Shown here: positions 8,085 to 15,386 of the stretch, in pieces | Layout of the letters: each line of letters opens with the position of its first letter | Numbering within the stretch: position 1 is the first letter of the stretch | Assembly (NCBI GenBank): GCA_021299185.1 | Contig: JAJTHZ010000053.1 | Span: 1-40,344 of the forward strand | DNA from: Lysobacteraceae bacterium | Lineage (GTDB): Bacteria > Pseudomonadota > Gammaproteobacteria > Xanthomonadales > Ahniellaceae | DNA length: 40,344 nt | Reading direction: 5' to 3' | Notes under the pieces: generated by a model | The model's database searches: none | The model's input: only the letters and a program-made list of their open reading frames with translations | What the model was told of the DNA's origin: nothing | Translations under genes and position numbers: made by a program

Positions 8085-8160
8085 GTAGGGTGCAATGAGC
8101 GCAGCGAATTGCACCGGCGTCGATTGCCCGGTGCAATTCGCTGCGCTCATTGCACCCTAC
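8085..8160. repeat. 33-bp perfect inverted repeat with 10-nt loop
   Basis: Positions 8085-8117 and 8128-8160 are exact reverse complements (33 bases each, starting GTAGGGTGCAATGAGCGCAG), separated by a 10-base loop at 8118-8127. Like the other palindromes in the window it begins GTAGG and ends CCTAC, but its sequence is unrelated beyond that. It lies between two minus-strand genes, downstream of the repeat protein and upstream of the prenyltransferase. No T-run follows the stem on the minus-strand transcript, so a classical terminator is not indicated, although such a long stem could stabilise or end an mRNA. Confidence 0.9.
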
Positions 8161-8278
8161 GGTCCTTCCGAGGTTGACCCAGGTCGGGGATGGCGCCGTT
8201 CGGCGCCTTGTCGAATGCTGCGCCCGCAGACGCGCGGGGTCGCCGCGGCCGATGCCCGCGGCACCGGCCCCGCAAGGC

Positions 8279-10072
8279 TCAGGGGCTCTCGAAGCCGTCC
8301 GCGAAGACCACGGCGCCCGTGGTGTGCGTCTCCGGATCGGAGCCGCTGTAGGCATGATCGATCGAGCCGGTGTACTCGGCGATTACGGTCGAGCTGCCGG
8401 CTGTGGTGAACCCGATCGCGCACGAGAACTCGGCCATGGTGGCCGTTATCGGGGTCGGGCTGGTGTCCACACAGCTTTCGCCGCTGCTGGCGGTGAAGGT
8501 GACCTGGCCGTTGGTGGGTGCGTTGGGCGTGGCGCTGACGGTAGCGGTGAAGGTCACCGGCTGACCAACCACCGAAGGATCGGGTGTGTCGCCGACGATG
8601 CTGATCGCCGTGGCGGCGCCGGGGCGATGCAGCACCACGCGGTTGCTGGCCGGCTGGCCGACGGCAAGCTGGTTGCGCAGCGGGTCGTAGCTGAACGTCT
8701 GCGAGCTGCCCCGGAGCTCCATCGCGCCCAACACGCTTTGGGCGCTGGTGATGGCGCCGACGACGCTGCCATTGAAGAGACCGAGCGTGACCGCGCCGGC
8801 ATCGGCGACTGCGCCGTTGTCCCAGTTCGGGCTGCGCACCACGTAGCTGCCATTGGCCAGCGCGGTCACGCCTTCACTGCCTACGACATCGCCCGCCGTG
8901 CTGCCGACCAGCGAGTTGGCCGGCGAGACCACGCCGCTGATCCCGCCGGTGCCCGAGCCGAAGGTCACCGCGCCAGCGCCGACGGCCGCGCCGCGGTTCC
9001 AGCTCGCGCTAATCACCACGTAGTCACCGTTGGCCAGCGCCGTCACGCCCTCACGGCCCACGTTATCGAACGCCGTGCTGCCGACCAGCGAATTGGCCGG
9101 CGAGACAACGCCGCTGATCCCGCCGGTGCCCGAGCCGAAGGTCACCGCGCCGGCATCGGCGATTGCGCCGTTGTCCCAGCCCGGGCTGCGCACCACGTAG
9201 TTGCCGTTGGCCAGCGCCGTCACGCGCGAACTGCCCACGAAGTTGCTCGCCGTGCTGCCGACCAGCGAGTTGGCCGGCGAGACCACGCCGCTTGTGCCGC
9301 TGGCGCCCGAGCTGAAGGTGACCGCGCCGGCGTCGACGGCCTTACCGTTGTCCCATTGCGAGCTGCTCACCACATAGTTGCCGTTGGCCAGCGCGGTCGC
9401 GCCCGGACTGCCCACGAAGTCGCCCGCCGTGCTGCCGACCAGCGAGTTGGCCGGCGAAACTACGCCGCTGATCCCGCCGGAGCCCGAGCCAAAGGTCACC
9501 GCGCCGGCATCGGCGATTGCGCCGTTGTCCCAGCTCGGGCTGTTTACCACGTAGTTGCCGTTGGCCAGCGCGGTCACGCCCGGAAAGCCCACGAAGTTGC
9601 TCGCCGTGCTGCCAACCAGCGAGTTGGCCAGCGAGACCACGCCGCTGATGCCGCTGGTACCCGAGCCGAAGGTCACCGCGCCGGCGTTGGAAGCCGCGCC
9701 GTTGTCCTAGAACGCGCTGATCACCACGTAGCTGCCGTTGGTGAGTACCACGACACCACCGCTGCCGACCCAGTCGTTGGCGCTGCTGCCGCGCAGGGTG
9801 CTGATCAGGGTACCGTCGGGCCTATAGAGGTACACGGCGCCGACGTCGACGATCGGCCCCGGCGCATCGAACCCCGGATCGGTGACCACGATGTTGCCGT
9901 TGGGCAAGGTGACGACCCGACTGCCGAACTCGCCGCTGCCGGCGGGCCCGTCGATGGTGAACTGCGCCGCCTGCAGGGCGCCCGCAAGGAACAGGAGGGC
10001 GCAGGCCAGCGATTTCCGGGGCGGTTCGGCCGCCCGCATCGCCGGCCGAAAGCACGCACGGGTCGGACGCAT
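8279..10072 (-). pseudogene. Secreted 59-residue-repeat protein (DUF5650-like) split by in-frame TAG
   Basis: The first part (10072 to 9707) starts with a signal peptide (SLACALLFLAGALQA before AQFTIDG) and ends VVISAF at a TAG at 9707-9709. In the same frame, translation would resume with DNGAASNAGAVTFGSG, so the stop replaces the tryptophan of the repeat phrase (S/A)xxWDNGA: TGG became TAG. Five exact-length repeats of 59 residues follow, each carrying GVVSPANSLVGSTA, VTALANGNYVV and WDNGAxADAGAV; the pattern resembles the DUF5650 repeat. An Ig-like domain follows (VGQPVTFTATVSATPNAPTN), and the end is GAVVFADGFESP. The start has AGAGGGA about six bases upstream. Without the stop it would be a 597-residue secreted protein. 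It may be a recent pseudogene, a read-through product or a sequence error. Confidence 0.8.
8789..9673 (-). repeat. Five tandem 177-bp coding repeats
   Basis: Five units of 177 bases (59 codons) run end to end inside the interrupted repeat protein. The conserved block CTGCCGACCAGCGAGTTGGC, for example, recurs near 8901, 9078 and 9255 at exactly 177-base steps, with small differences (9078 has GAATTGGC). Units differ mainly in the codons before VTALANG and before WDNG. The strict period and DNA-level identity suggest recent expansion or ongoing gene conversion. Confidence 0.9.
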
Positions 10073-10372
10073 GAGAATTCCCTCTCTCTCGAATCGGATG
10101 ACGATGCGCGGAGATTACCCGGATTGCCGATCGCCCAGCCAGCGCACGAAGCGGAACTTCCCGACCGGCACGTGAGGGTGGCAATGCGGGCGAGGCCCGC
10201 GGAGGGTTGTGCGCCGGCCGGCGCACCGATCCCGGTCGCGGATGTCGCAATTCGGCGCCGAACCGCGTAGAGCAGAGGATGGGAACGTGCCCGATCAGGG
10301 GGTGTTGTTCGATTCACAGACCCTTTTGCGTTCTCCCTTGCAGGGCTTACCGACGAGCGGGCCAGGGACACG
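10073..10372. promoter_or_regulatory. Divergent intergenic region, no motif recognised
   Basis: This 300-base gap separates two divergently transcribed genes, so promoters for both must lie here or very near. I could not identify convincing -35/-10 boxes. Close to the left gene, a GAGAGAGGGA-type ribosome binding site can be seen on the minus strand. No repeat family member or RNA gene is visible. Confidence 0.4.
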
Positions 10373-10375
10373 ATG

Positions 10376-10924
10376 ATGGATTCGACGAACGGATTGGCGG
10401 GCCTGGCGGCGCGGCTGCTGGGGGCGGCGAGCGGTGGGGCCGGGGAAACGGCGGGCCGCGGCGACGCGGTCGCGGTGCTGGCCGACCAGGTGGCGGTCGC
10501 GCTCGGCGTGGCGCGGCCGGCCGGCGAGCGCACCCTGATGGCGCAGGACAACGTGCCGCTGCGCCTGCTGCTGGAGGAGCGCCGCGCACTCGGCGTCGAA
10601 GCATCACCCGACGCGCTCGACGCAGCACTCCGCCGCGGTGGCCTGATCCTGGCCGCGCGCGGTGCCGCGGGCCCGGGCGGCCTGCCGGCCCGGGGCGTGA
10701 GCGTGCTGCTCGGTCCGGGCGACGGCGCCCCGGTCTGCGCGTTCACGCACGAAGCCGCCCTGCGCCGCTTCGCCGGCGGATCACCGGTGACCGCCTGGGT
10801 CACCGAATGCCTGCGCGTGTGGCAATTCGCGGTGCATGTCCTGCACCGTGAGGTCGTGGTCGACCCGGGCGAATCGTCCGAACTGCACGTCGGCACTTCG
10901 CGGCTGCGGCGCCTGCTGGCCTGA
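10376..10924 (+). CDS. SseB-like domain protein, function unknown
   Basis: A 182-residue soluble protein with no signal peptide. The second half has the layout of the SseB N-terminal domain: a strand-rich GVSVLLGPGDGAPVCAFTHE (about 106-125), then a helix EAALRRFAGG, and a late VVVDPGESSELHV. The N-terminal 100 residues are Ala/Leu-rich and helical, with no recognised family. Two ATGs lie in tandem at 10373 and 10376; AGGGA at 10364-10368 sits seven bases before the second, so I chose 10376. It stands alone, divergent from the repeat protein and convergent with the hydroxylase gene eight bases after its stop. The SseB link is tentative. Confidence 0.6.
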   Translation: MDSTNGLAGLAARLLGAASGGAGETAGRGDAVAVLADQVAVALGVARPAGERTLMAQDNVPLRLLLEERRALGVEASPDALDAALRRGGLILAARGAAGPGGLPARGVSVLLGPGDGAPVCAFTHEAALRRFAGGSPVTAWVTECLRVWQFAVHVLHREVVVDPGESSELHVGTSRLRRLLA

Positions 10925-10932
10925 AGGCGGGA

Positions 10933-11595
10933 TCAACCGCGCGGACGCTCCAGCGTGCCGAACAGCGCATCGCCGATCGGATAGGTGATGTTGAAGTTGC
11001 GCTGCGCCATCACCCGCGGGTCGTGGTGGTGGCGATGCAGCCAGGACAGGCGCGCGACGCCCGGCACGCGGGTCATCCAGTGGCCCGGCGGCTGGTGGTA
11101 GGCGAGGTGCAGGAATTCGTAGTTGAGGAAATAGCCGATGCCGGTGGCGAGCATCAGCCACGCCGCGTTGGCCGATGCCAGCGTCGCCAGCAGCCACCAC
11201 GCCGGCAGCGCGAAACCCCCGAAGAAGAACATGACCAGCAGCGGCGGGAACAGCACCGCGCGCAGGTCGCGCGGGCCCTCGTGCGCCATCGCCTCGTGGG
11301 TGAAGAAGCGATGGTGCTGGCCGGCGTGGCGGCGGTAGATGAGCTTGAGGCCCGGGAACGGGCGGTGCATCGGGAAGCGGTGGCCGAGGTACTCGACGAG
11401 GTTGGCGTAGAGGAAGGCGGCTGGGATGGTGAGCCATTCGGCGCGTGTGACGCCGTCGAGCTGCGAAAGGCACGCCAGCAGCGCCGCTGCGCCACCGCCG
11501 AAGGTGATCCAGAGGTTCAGTGCGCCGCTGTAGTGCGCGGGGATGTCGTGTTCGCGGTAGGCGGCGCGGAAGCGGGCGACGGAGTCGGCGAGCAT
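10933..11595 (-). CDS. Fatty acid hydroxylase / sterol desaturase superfamily membrane protein
   Basis: A 220-residue integral membrane protein with several hydrophobic segments and the histidine clusters that hold the di-iron centre of this superfamily: H72 and H77 (GHRFPMH), H90/H94/H95/H100 (HAGQHHRFFTH), H163/H167/H172 (HLAYHQPPGH) and H187-H191 (HRHHH). The enzyme should use O2 to hydroxylate or desaturate a lipid; carotenoid and fatty acyl substrates are both known in the superfamily and the sequence does not decide between them. It starts at the ATG at 11595 and is monocistronic, flanked upstream by a REP cluster. It lies 6 kb from the ole genes and no functional link can be shown. Confidence 0.85.
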   Translation of the reverse strand: MLADSVARFRAAYREHDIPAHYSGALNLWITFGGGAAALLACLSQLDGVTRAEWLTIPAAFLYANLVEYLGHRFPMHRPFPGLKLIYRRHAGQHHRFFTHEAMAHEGPRDLRAVLFPPLLVMFFFGGFALPAWWLLATLASANAAWLMLATGIGYFLNYEFLHLAYHQPPGHWMTRVPGVARLSWLHRHHHDPRVMAQRNFNITYPIGDALFGTLERPRG

Positions 11596-11650
11596 GGGAT
11601 GAGTTTACGGTGGCGGGCGACCCGTGTCGGTGACGGATCGGTGTGGTCGA

Positions 11651-11949
11651 GGGAGCCGGCTGCGGCGGCGACCGCGACGATCGGGCGATGCCGCAGTCGC
11701 CGCTGAAGCGGCTCCCACAGGGGTGTGGTGCGTGTCGGCGTTGCGCGATGCGTGGTGTGGGAGCCGGCTGCGCCGGCGACTGCGGCGATCGGGGAGGTGA
11801 CTGTCGCCGCTGAAGCGGCTCCCACTGGGGTGCCTCGAGGTAGAGCGGGCGCGGAGCCCTCGGTGTGGGAGCCGGCTGCGGCGGCGACTGCGGCATCAGG
11901 GGCTTGCGGGACGGCACGGGCATGCGGTCGCGCGCAAGCGCGCTCCTAC
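11651..11949. repeat. REP-like palindrome cluster, family B plus a B/A hybrid
   Basis: There are three units. The first (11651-11718) and second (11757-11825) pair a left arm GGGAGCCGGCTGCGGCGGCG, or its GCGCCGGCG variant, with the right arm GTCGCCGCTGAAGCGGCTCC plus CAC. The third (11865-11949) has a family B left arm but ends with a family A right arm (GGTCGCGCGCAAGCGCGCTC plus CTAC). They fill the gap between the start of the hydroxylase gene and the end of the MaoC-like gene, both on the minus strand. Confidence 0.9.
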
Positions 11950-11961
11950 GGGCGGCGCGGG

Positions 11962-12438
11962 TCAGGGCGTACGGGCGATCAGCAGGGCCAGCGATTCGGC
12001 GACCATCGCCGGCGCCGGCTGGCCTTCGACTTCGAGCGTTTTTTCCTGTCGCAGCAGCCAGCGACCGGGGTCCTTCTCGCGCACGTCGAGGATCTTCGTG
12101 TGCAGGCGCACGCGCGCGCCCACGCGCACCGGGGCGAGGAAGCGCACCTTGTCGAGCCCGTAGTTGAGCGCCAGCGCCGTGTCGGCGGGCCACGGGAAAT
12201 CCGCCGGCGGGTGGCCACCGACCAGCGACAGCAGCAGGAACCCGTGCGCCACCGTGCCGCCGAACGGGGTTTCGCGCGCGGCGCGCGCCGGATCGACGTG
12301 GATGAGCTGGTGGTCGCCGGTGCAGGCCGCGAAGGCGTCGACGCGCGCCTGGTCGATCACGATCCAGTCGCTCGGCGCGAGTGCGCGGCCAGCGAGCGAC
12401 GGCAGGTCGGCCAGCCTCAGGCCCGGGTCGGCACTCAT
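11962..12438 (-). CDS. MaoC-like hot-dog dehydratase/hydratase
   Basis: A 158-residue single hot-dog protein of the MaoC family. The hydratase-2 signature is recognisable as FAACTGDHQLIHVDPARA (36-53), with Asp42 and His47 in the catalytic Asp/His positions, although the usual Asn-Pro between them is replaced by Gln-Leu. TPFGGTVAHGFLLLSL (57-72) is the usual following block. Such proteins hydrate 2-enoyl-CoA thioesters to (R)-3-hydroxyacyl-CoA. Its ATG overlaps the stop of the upstream RDD protein gene by four bases (ATGA), so the two are translationally coupled, though no shared function is evident. Confidence 0.9.
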   Translation of the reverse strand: MSADPGLRLADLPSLAGRALAPSDWIVIDQARVDAFAACTGDHQLIHVDPARAARETPFGGTVAHGFLLLSLVGGHPPADFPWPADTALALNYGLDKVRFLAPVRVGARVRLHTKILDVREKDPGRWLLRQEKTLEVEGQPAPAMVAESLALLIARTP

Positions 12439-13448
12439 CCGCCGGCCACCGCGATGGCCAGCTCAACCGCGATCTCGCCCCACAAGCCACCGGCCAGCAG
12501 GAACAAGCCGCCGGCCAAGGCGACGAAGGCCCACTGCCAGCGCGCATTGTCCATCGCCTCGGCGCGCATCGACAGGCCCTGCGCGCGGTCCCACGGCGCC
12601 TCGCCGTCGTTGACCAACTGCACGCCGGCGACGATCACCGCGATGATCGTCAGCGGCACGATGCCGAGCCCGACCCCGCGCCAGACCACGGTGCGCGCGC
12701 GGCCCCACGCGGCGCCGAAATCGGGCTTGCCGCCGGGGCCGGTCACGCGCAGGCCGAGCAGGGCCTTGCCCGGCGTGGTGCCGGCCAAGGCCAGCATCGC
12801 CGTCTCCAGCGGTACCAGCACGAACAGCGCCACCCAGGCGAGGAACGGCGCCGACGGCGCATCGGCCGGCAGGCCGCCGTCGCCTTGCGCGAACAGGCTC
12901 CAGCCGATCGCGGCGACCGGCACGCCGACCAGCAGCACGTCGATCGCCCGCGCGAGCACGCGACGCACGCCCTGCTGCAGGCGCAGCCCCGACTGCACGG
13001 CGTCGGCCTTGACCCGTCCCGCGGTCTCGCCCCCGGCGGCGCGCGCGCGATCGATCGATGCGCCGGCCGCCGCGGTGCTGGCGGCGAGCCGCTCGCGCAG
13101 GGCCTGCACCTGGCGCGCCTCGCGCGCATCGCGGATGGCGCGGTCGTCGGATGGCGGCGCCTTGTTCGGCGGGGCGCGGTCGCCGCGCGCAGGCTTTGGT
13201 GGCGCCTTGGCCTGCGGCGCTTGCGGCGGCGCACGCTCCGGCGGCGCGCCGGGGCCAGCGGTCAACGACGACAGCCCCGACAGGGCGCGCGACAGCGGCA
13301 GCCATTCGGCATGGTCGACGTGCCAGGCGAGCGCGTCGCGCGGCAAGGTGCCCGCGGCGTGGCGGCGCGCGAGGTCGATGCGCGCGAGCGGACCGATCGC
13401 CTCGCCATCGGGGCCAGCGACGTACCAGTCGTTCTGCAATCCGCTCAT
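12435..13448 (-). CDS. GYF_2 and RDD domain membrane protein
   Basis: A 337-residue protein. Residues about 7-55 form a GYF_2-type domain (DWYVAGPDGEAIGPLARIDL ... LAWHVDHAEWLPLS). A Pro/Ala-rich linker with repeated PPxAP motifs and a charged helix spans about 65-155. The C-terminal RDD domain (RRVLARAIDVLLVGVPVAAI) has four or so membrane segments and the typical TTPGKALLGLRV. The open frame continues upstream, but the ATG at 13448 has a strong GGAGGAG (13454-13460) five bases before it and starts at the GYF_2 domain. RDD proteins are membrane proteins of largely unknown role, some linked to ion exchange. It is the first gene of a two-gene unit with the MaoC-like gene. Confidence 0.85.
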   Translation of the reverse strand: MSGLQNDWYVAGPDGEAIGPLARIDLARRHAAGTLPRDALAWHVDHAEWLPLSRALSGLSSLTAGPGAPPERAPPQAPQAKAPPKPARGDRAPPNKAPPSDDRAIRDAREARQVQALRERLAASTAAAGASIDRARAAGGETAGRVKADAVQSGLRLQQGVRRVLARAIDVLLVGVPVAAIGWSLFAQGDGGLPADAPSAPFLAWVALFVLVPLETAMLALAGTTPGKALLGLRVTGPGGKPDFGAAWGRARTVVWRGVGLGIVPLTIIAVIVAGVQLVNDGEAPWDRAQGLSMRAEAMDNARWQWAFVALAGGLFLLAGGLWGEIAVELAIAVAGG

Positions 13449-13553
13449 CCGCGCTCCTCCGGGCCGCGATTGTGGCACGCCGGCGGCGGCGACCCGTTGG
13501 AAGCCGCGCGGCCGGTGCGCGATGATCGGGGTTTTCCGGACCGGCGACCCGCC

Positions 13554-14216
13554 ATGGCCCTGCGCTACGAGATCCTGCCCGTCACGCCGTTCGAGCAGAA
13601 CTGCAGCCTCGTGTGGTGCGACGAGACCCTGCAGGGCGCGTTCGTCGATGCCGGCGGCGAGCCGGAGCGCCTGCTCGCGGCGGCGCAGCGGCATGGCGTG
13701 TCGATCGCCAAGCTGATGGTGACGCACGGCCACCTCGACCACGTCGGCGCAGTGCGCGACCTCGCCGACGCCCTGAAGGTGCCGATCGAAGGCCCGCACG
13801 CCGACGACCGCTTCTGGATCGAGCAGTTGCCGATGCAGGCGCGGATGTTCGGTTTTCCGCCCTCGCGGATCTTCGAAAGCGACCGCTGGCTGGTGCACGG
13901 CGACACGGTCTCGCTGGGCCACCTGGTGTTCGACGTGCTGCACTGCCCCGGGCACACGCCGGGCCACGTGGTGTTCGTGCATGCGCCATCGCAACTGGCC
14001 TTCGTCGGCGACGTGATCTTCGCCGGCTCGATCGGCCGTACCGACTTCCCGCGCGGCAACCACGCCGACCTGCTGCGCGCGATCCGCCAGCGCCTGTTCC
14101 CGCTCGGCGACGGGCTGCGCTTCGTGCCGGGACACGGGCCGATGTCGAGCGTCGGCGCCGAGCGGCGCAGCAATCCCTTCGTGTCCGACGCCGCGGTGGC
14201 GCGCATGGGGCTGTAG
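13554..14216 (+). CDS. MBL-fold metallo-hydrolase, glyoxalase II-like (YcbL type)
   Basis: A 220-residue metallo-beta-lactamase-fold enzyme. The metal-binding motif is THGHLDH at 57-63; later ligands lie in CPGHTPGHVVF (about 124-134), in FVGDVIFAGSIGRTDFPRGN, and in PGHGPMSSVGAERRSNPF near the end. The short C terminus ending in the ERRxNPF motif is typical of YcbL-type (type III) glyoxalase II proteins, which hydrolyse S-lactoylglutathione-like thioesters. The ATG at 13554 is the family start. Its stop codon, TAG at 14214-14216, is part of the GTAG head of the REP array that follows, so the last residue, Leu220, is read from the triplet CTG that includes the G of GTAG. Confidence 0.92.
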   Translation: MALRYEILPVTPFEQNCSLVWCDETLQGAFVDAGGEPERLLAAAQRHGVSIAKLMVTHGHLDHVGAVRDLADALKVPIEGPHADDRFWIEQLPMQARMFGFPPSRIFESDRWLVHGDTVSLGHLVFDVLHCPGHTPGHVVFVHAPSQLAFVGDVIFAGSIGRTDFPRGNHADLLRAIRQRLFPLGDGLRFVPGHGPMSSVGAERRSNPFVSDAAVARMGL

Positions 14217-14396
14217 GAGCCCGCTTGCGGGCGATCGGGCGATCCGGTGCTTGCCGCGGTGTGGCGGGTGGCGGTCGCGCGCAAGCGCGCTCCTACGAAA
14301 GCCCGCACCGCCGTAGGAGCCCGCTTGCGGGCGATCGGGCAATCCGGTGCTTGCCGCGGTGTGTCAGGTGGCAGTCGCGCGCAAGCGCGCGCCTAC
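14213..14396. repeat. Two-unit REP-like array, family A, spanning exactly the gap between two stop codons
   Basis: Two 84-base units lie at 14213-14296 and 14313-14396. Each has a left arm GTAGGAGCCCGCTTGCGGGC, a shared spacer containing GATCCGGTGCTTGCCGCGGT (ATCC... in the second), and a right arm GTCGCGCGCAAGCGCGCTCC plus TAC (the last is degraded to GCCTAC). The left flank gene ends with the TAG of the first GTAG; the right flank gene, on the minus strand, ends with the TAG of the last GTAG. The array therefore reaches into both coding sequences. Confidence 0.95.
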
Positions 14397-15241
14397 GGGG
14401 ATCGGGCGCACCAGGCGAGCACGCACTCGCGCATCGTCGCATCGTGGATCGCGAGCACCTTCGACACCGGGTCCTGGTAGCCGCCGGCGAGGTTCCAGGC
14501 CACCGGCAGGCCCAGGCGGCGCGCCTCGCGGAAGACGATGCGGTCGCGCTCGGCGAGCTGCGCCGAGGTCAGCCAGCCGCCGAGCGGGTCGTCGACGTGC
14601 GGATCGGCGCCGGCCTGGTACAGCACCACCGCGCAGCCGCGCATCGATTCGAGCAGGCGCGGGATGGCGTCGAGGAAGTCGTCCGCCTGCTCCGGCCGGT
14701 CCCAGTGCGCGCCCGCGGTGGCGTGCACGATCGCGTCGAGGCGCAGGTGACGCAGGATCTGCGCGGTGCCGTCGCCGTAGTGCATGTCGAAATCGAGGAT
14801 GCCGATCCGCGCCTGCGGCACGCGGCGCCGCACGTCCTGCGCGGCGACCACCAGGCCGTTGAAGCTGCAGTAGCCGCCGCCGTGGTCGTGGTGGGCGTGG
14901 TGGAAGCCCGACACCGGCGCCACCGCGCCGATCCCGTTGGCGATCGCCGCGTGCGCGGCGTCGACCATCGCACCGCTGGTCCACGGCAGGCTGGCCGCGA
15001 CCTCGGGCAGGCGGTTGCCGAAGCCGTTGTCGATCCGGCACGCCAGCACGCCGGCCACGTAGGCCGGATGGTGCGCGGCGCACAATTGGTCGACGTCGGC
15101 CGGGCGCGGCGCGCGGATCTCGAGCGGGAAGCCGCGGCGGCGCCAGCTTTCGACCACGCGCCCGGGCTTGCCGGCGCTGGGCGAGAACGAGTGCGCGTCG
15201 GCGACCATGCGCGGGTCGAAGAACACGGGGATGCACTCCAT
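14393..15241 (-). CDS. Histone deacetylase-family amidohydrolase
   Basis: A 282-residue enzyme of the histone deacetylase/acetylpolyamine amidohydrolase/AcuC superfamily. It contains the active-site block GFHHAHHDHGGGYCSFN (112-128), the zinc site ILDFDMHYGDGT (148-159) and a second aspartate region QAGADPHVDDPLGG. In bacteria these zinc enzymes remove acetyl groups from polyamines, small amides or proteins; the sequence does not say which. The ATG at 15241 begins MECIPVFFDPRM, the normal family start; the frame extends upstream as REP-derived sequence. Its TAG stop (14393-14395, read on the minus strand) lies in the last GTAG of the REP array, so the C terminus RSP comes just before the repeat. 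It is convergent with the MBL hydrolase gene. Confidence 0.92.
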   Translation of the reverse strand: MECIPVFFDPRMVADAHSFSPSAGKPGRVVESWRRRGFPLEIRAPRPADVDQLCAAHHPAYVAGVLACRIDNGFGNRLPEVAASLPWTSGAMVDAAHAAIANGIGAVAPVSGFHHAHHDHGGGYCSFNGLVVAAQDVRRRVPQARIGILDFDMHYGDGTAQILRHLRLDAIVHATAGAHWDRPEQADDFLDAIPRLLESMRGCAVVLYQAGADPHVDDPLGGWLTSAQLAERDRIVFREARRLGLPVAWNLAGGYQDPVSKVLAIHDATMRECVLAWCARSP

Positions 15242-15279
15242 CGATGGCCTCCTGGCGCGCAACCGGCACGGCGCCGGAT

Positions 15280-15365
15280 GTGGGAGCGAGCAACGCTCGC
15301 GACCGCGACATCGGCGGACACGACGAGAGCCCAGTCCTGCGGTCGCGAGCGTTGCTCGCTCCCAC
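15280..15365. repeat. REP-like palindrome pair, family C
   Basis: The left arm starts GTGGGAGCGAGCAACGCTCG and the right arm GCGGTCGCGAGCGTTGCTCG is followed by CTCCCAC, ending at 15365. The two arms are near-perfect reverse complements across a spacer of about 30 bases. The pair lies between the stop of ubiB and the start of the deacetylase gene, both on the minus strand. Confidence 0.9.
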
Positions 15366-15386
15366 ACCAGCGGCCCCGCGAGCGTC

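Noticed and set aside
8789-9673. CRISPR-like regular repeats
   Set aside because: The units are 177 bases, contiguous, multiples of three and translate as a coherent 59-residue protein repeat. There are no short repeats with unique spacers and no cas genes.
3262-9709. Possible stop-codon recoding, because two genes are interrupted by single in-frame stops
   Set aside because: The two stops differ (TAA and TAG), one gene is also truncated, and ordinary genes in the window use these codons as terminal stops. Independent mutations are simpler.
8150-10270. A 706-codon plus-strand frame with repeats of the type RRAADQRVGRRDHAADPAGA
   Set aside because: The repeats are the antisense image of the 177-base coding repeats. 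There is no ribosome binding site and no known family. The minus strand has a signal peptide and conserved repeat phrases.
11962-12438. The MaoC-like gene as part of the ole pathway
   Set aside because: Olefin synthesis by OleABCD needs no hydratase, the gene is over 5 kb away from oleD, and it is translationally coupled to an RDD protein gene instead.
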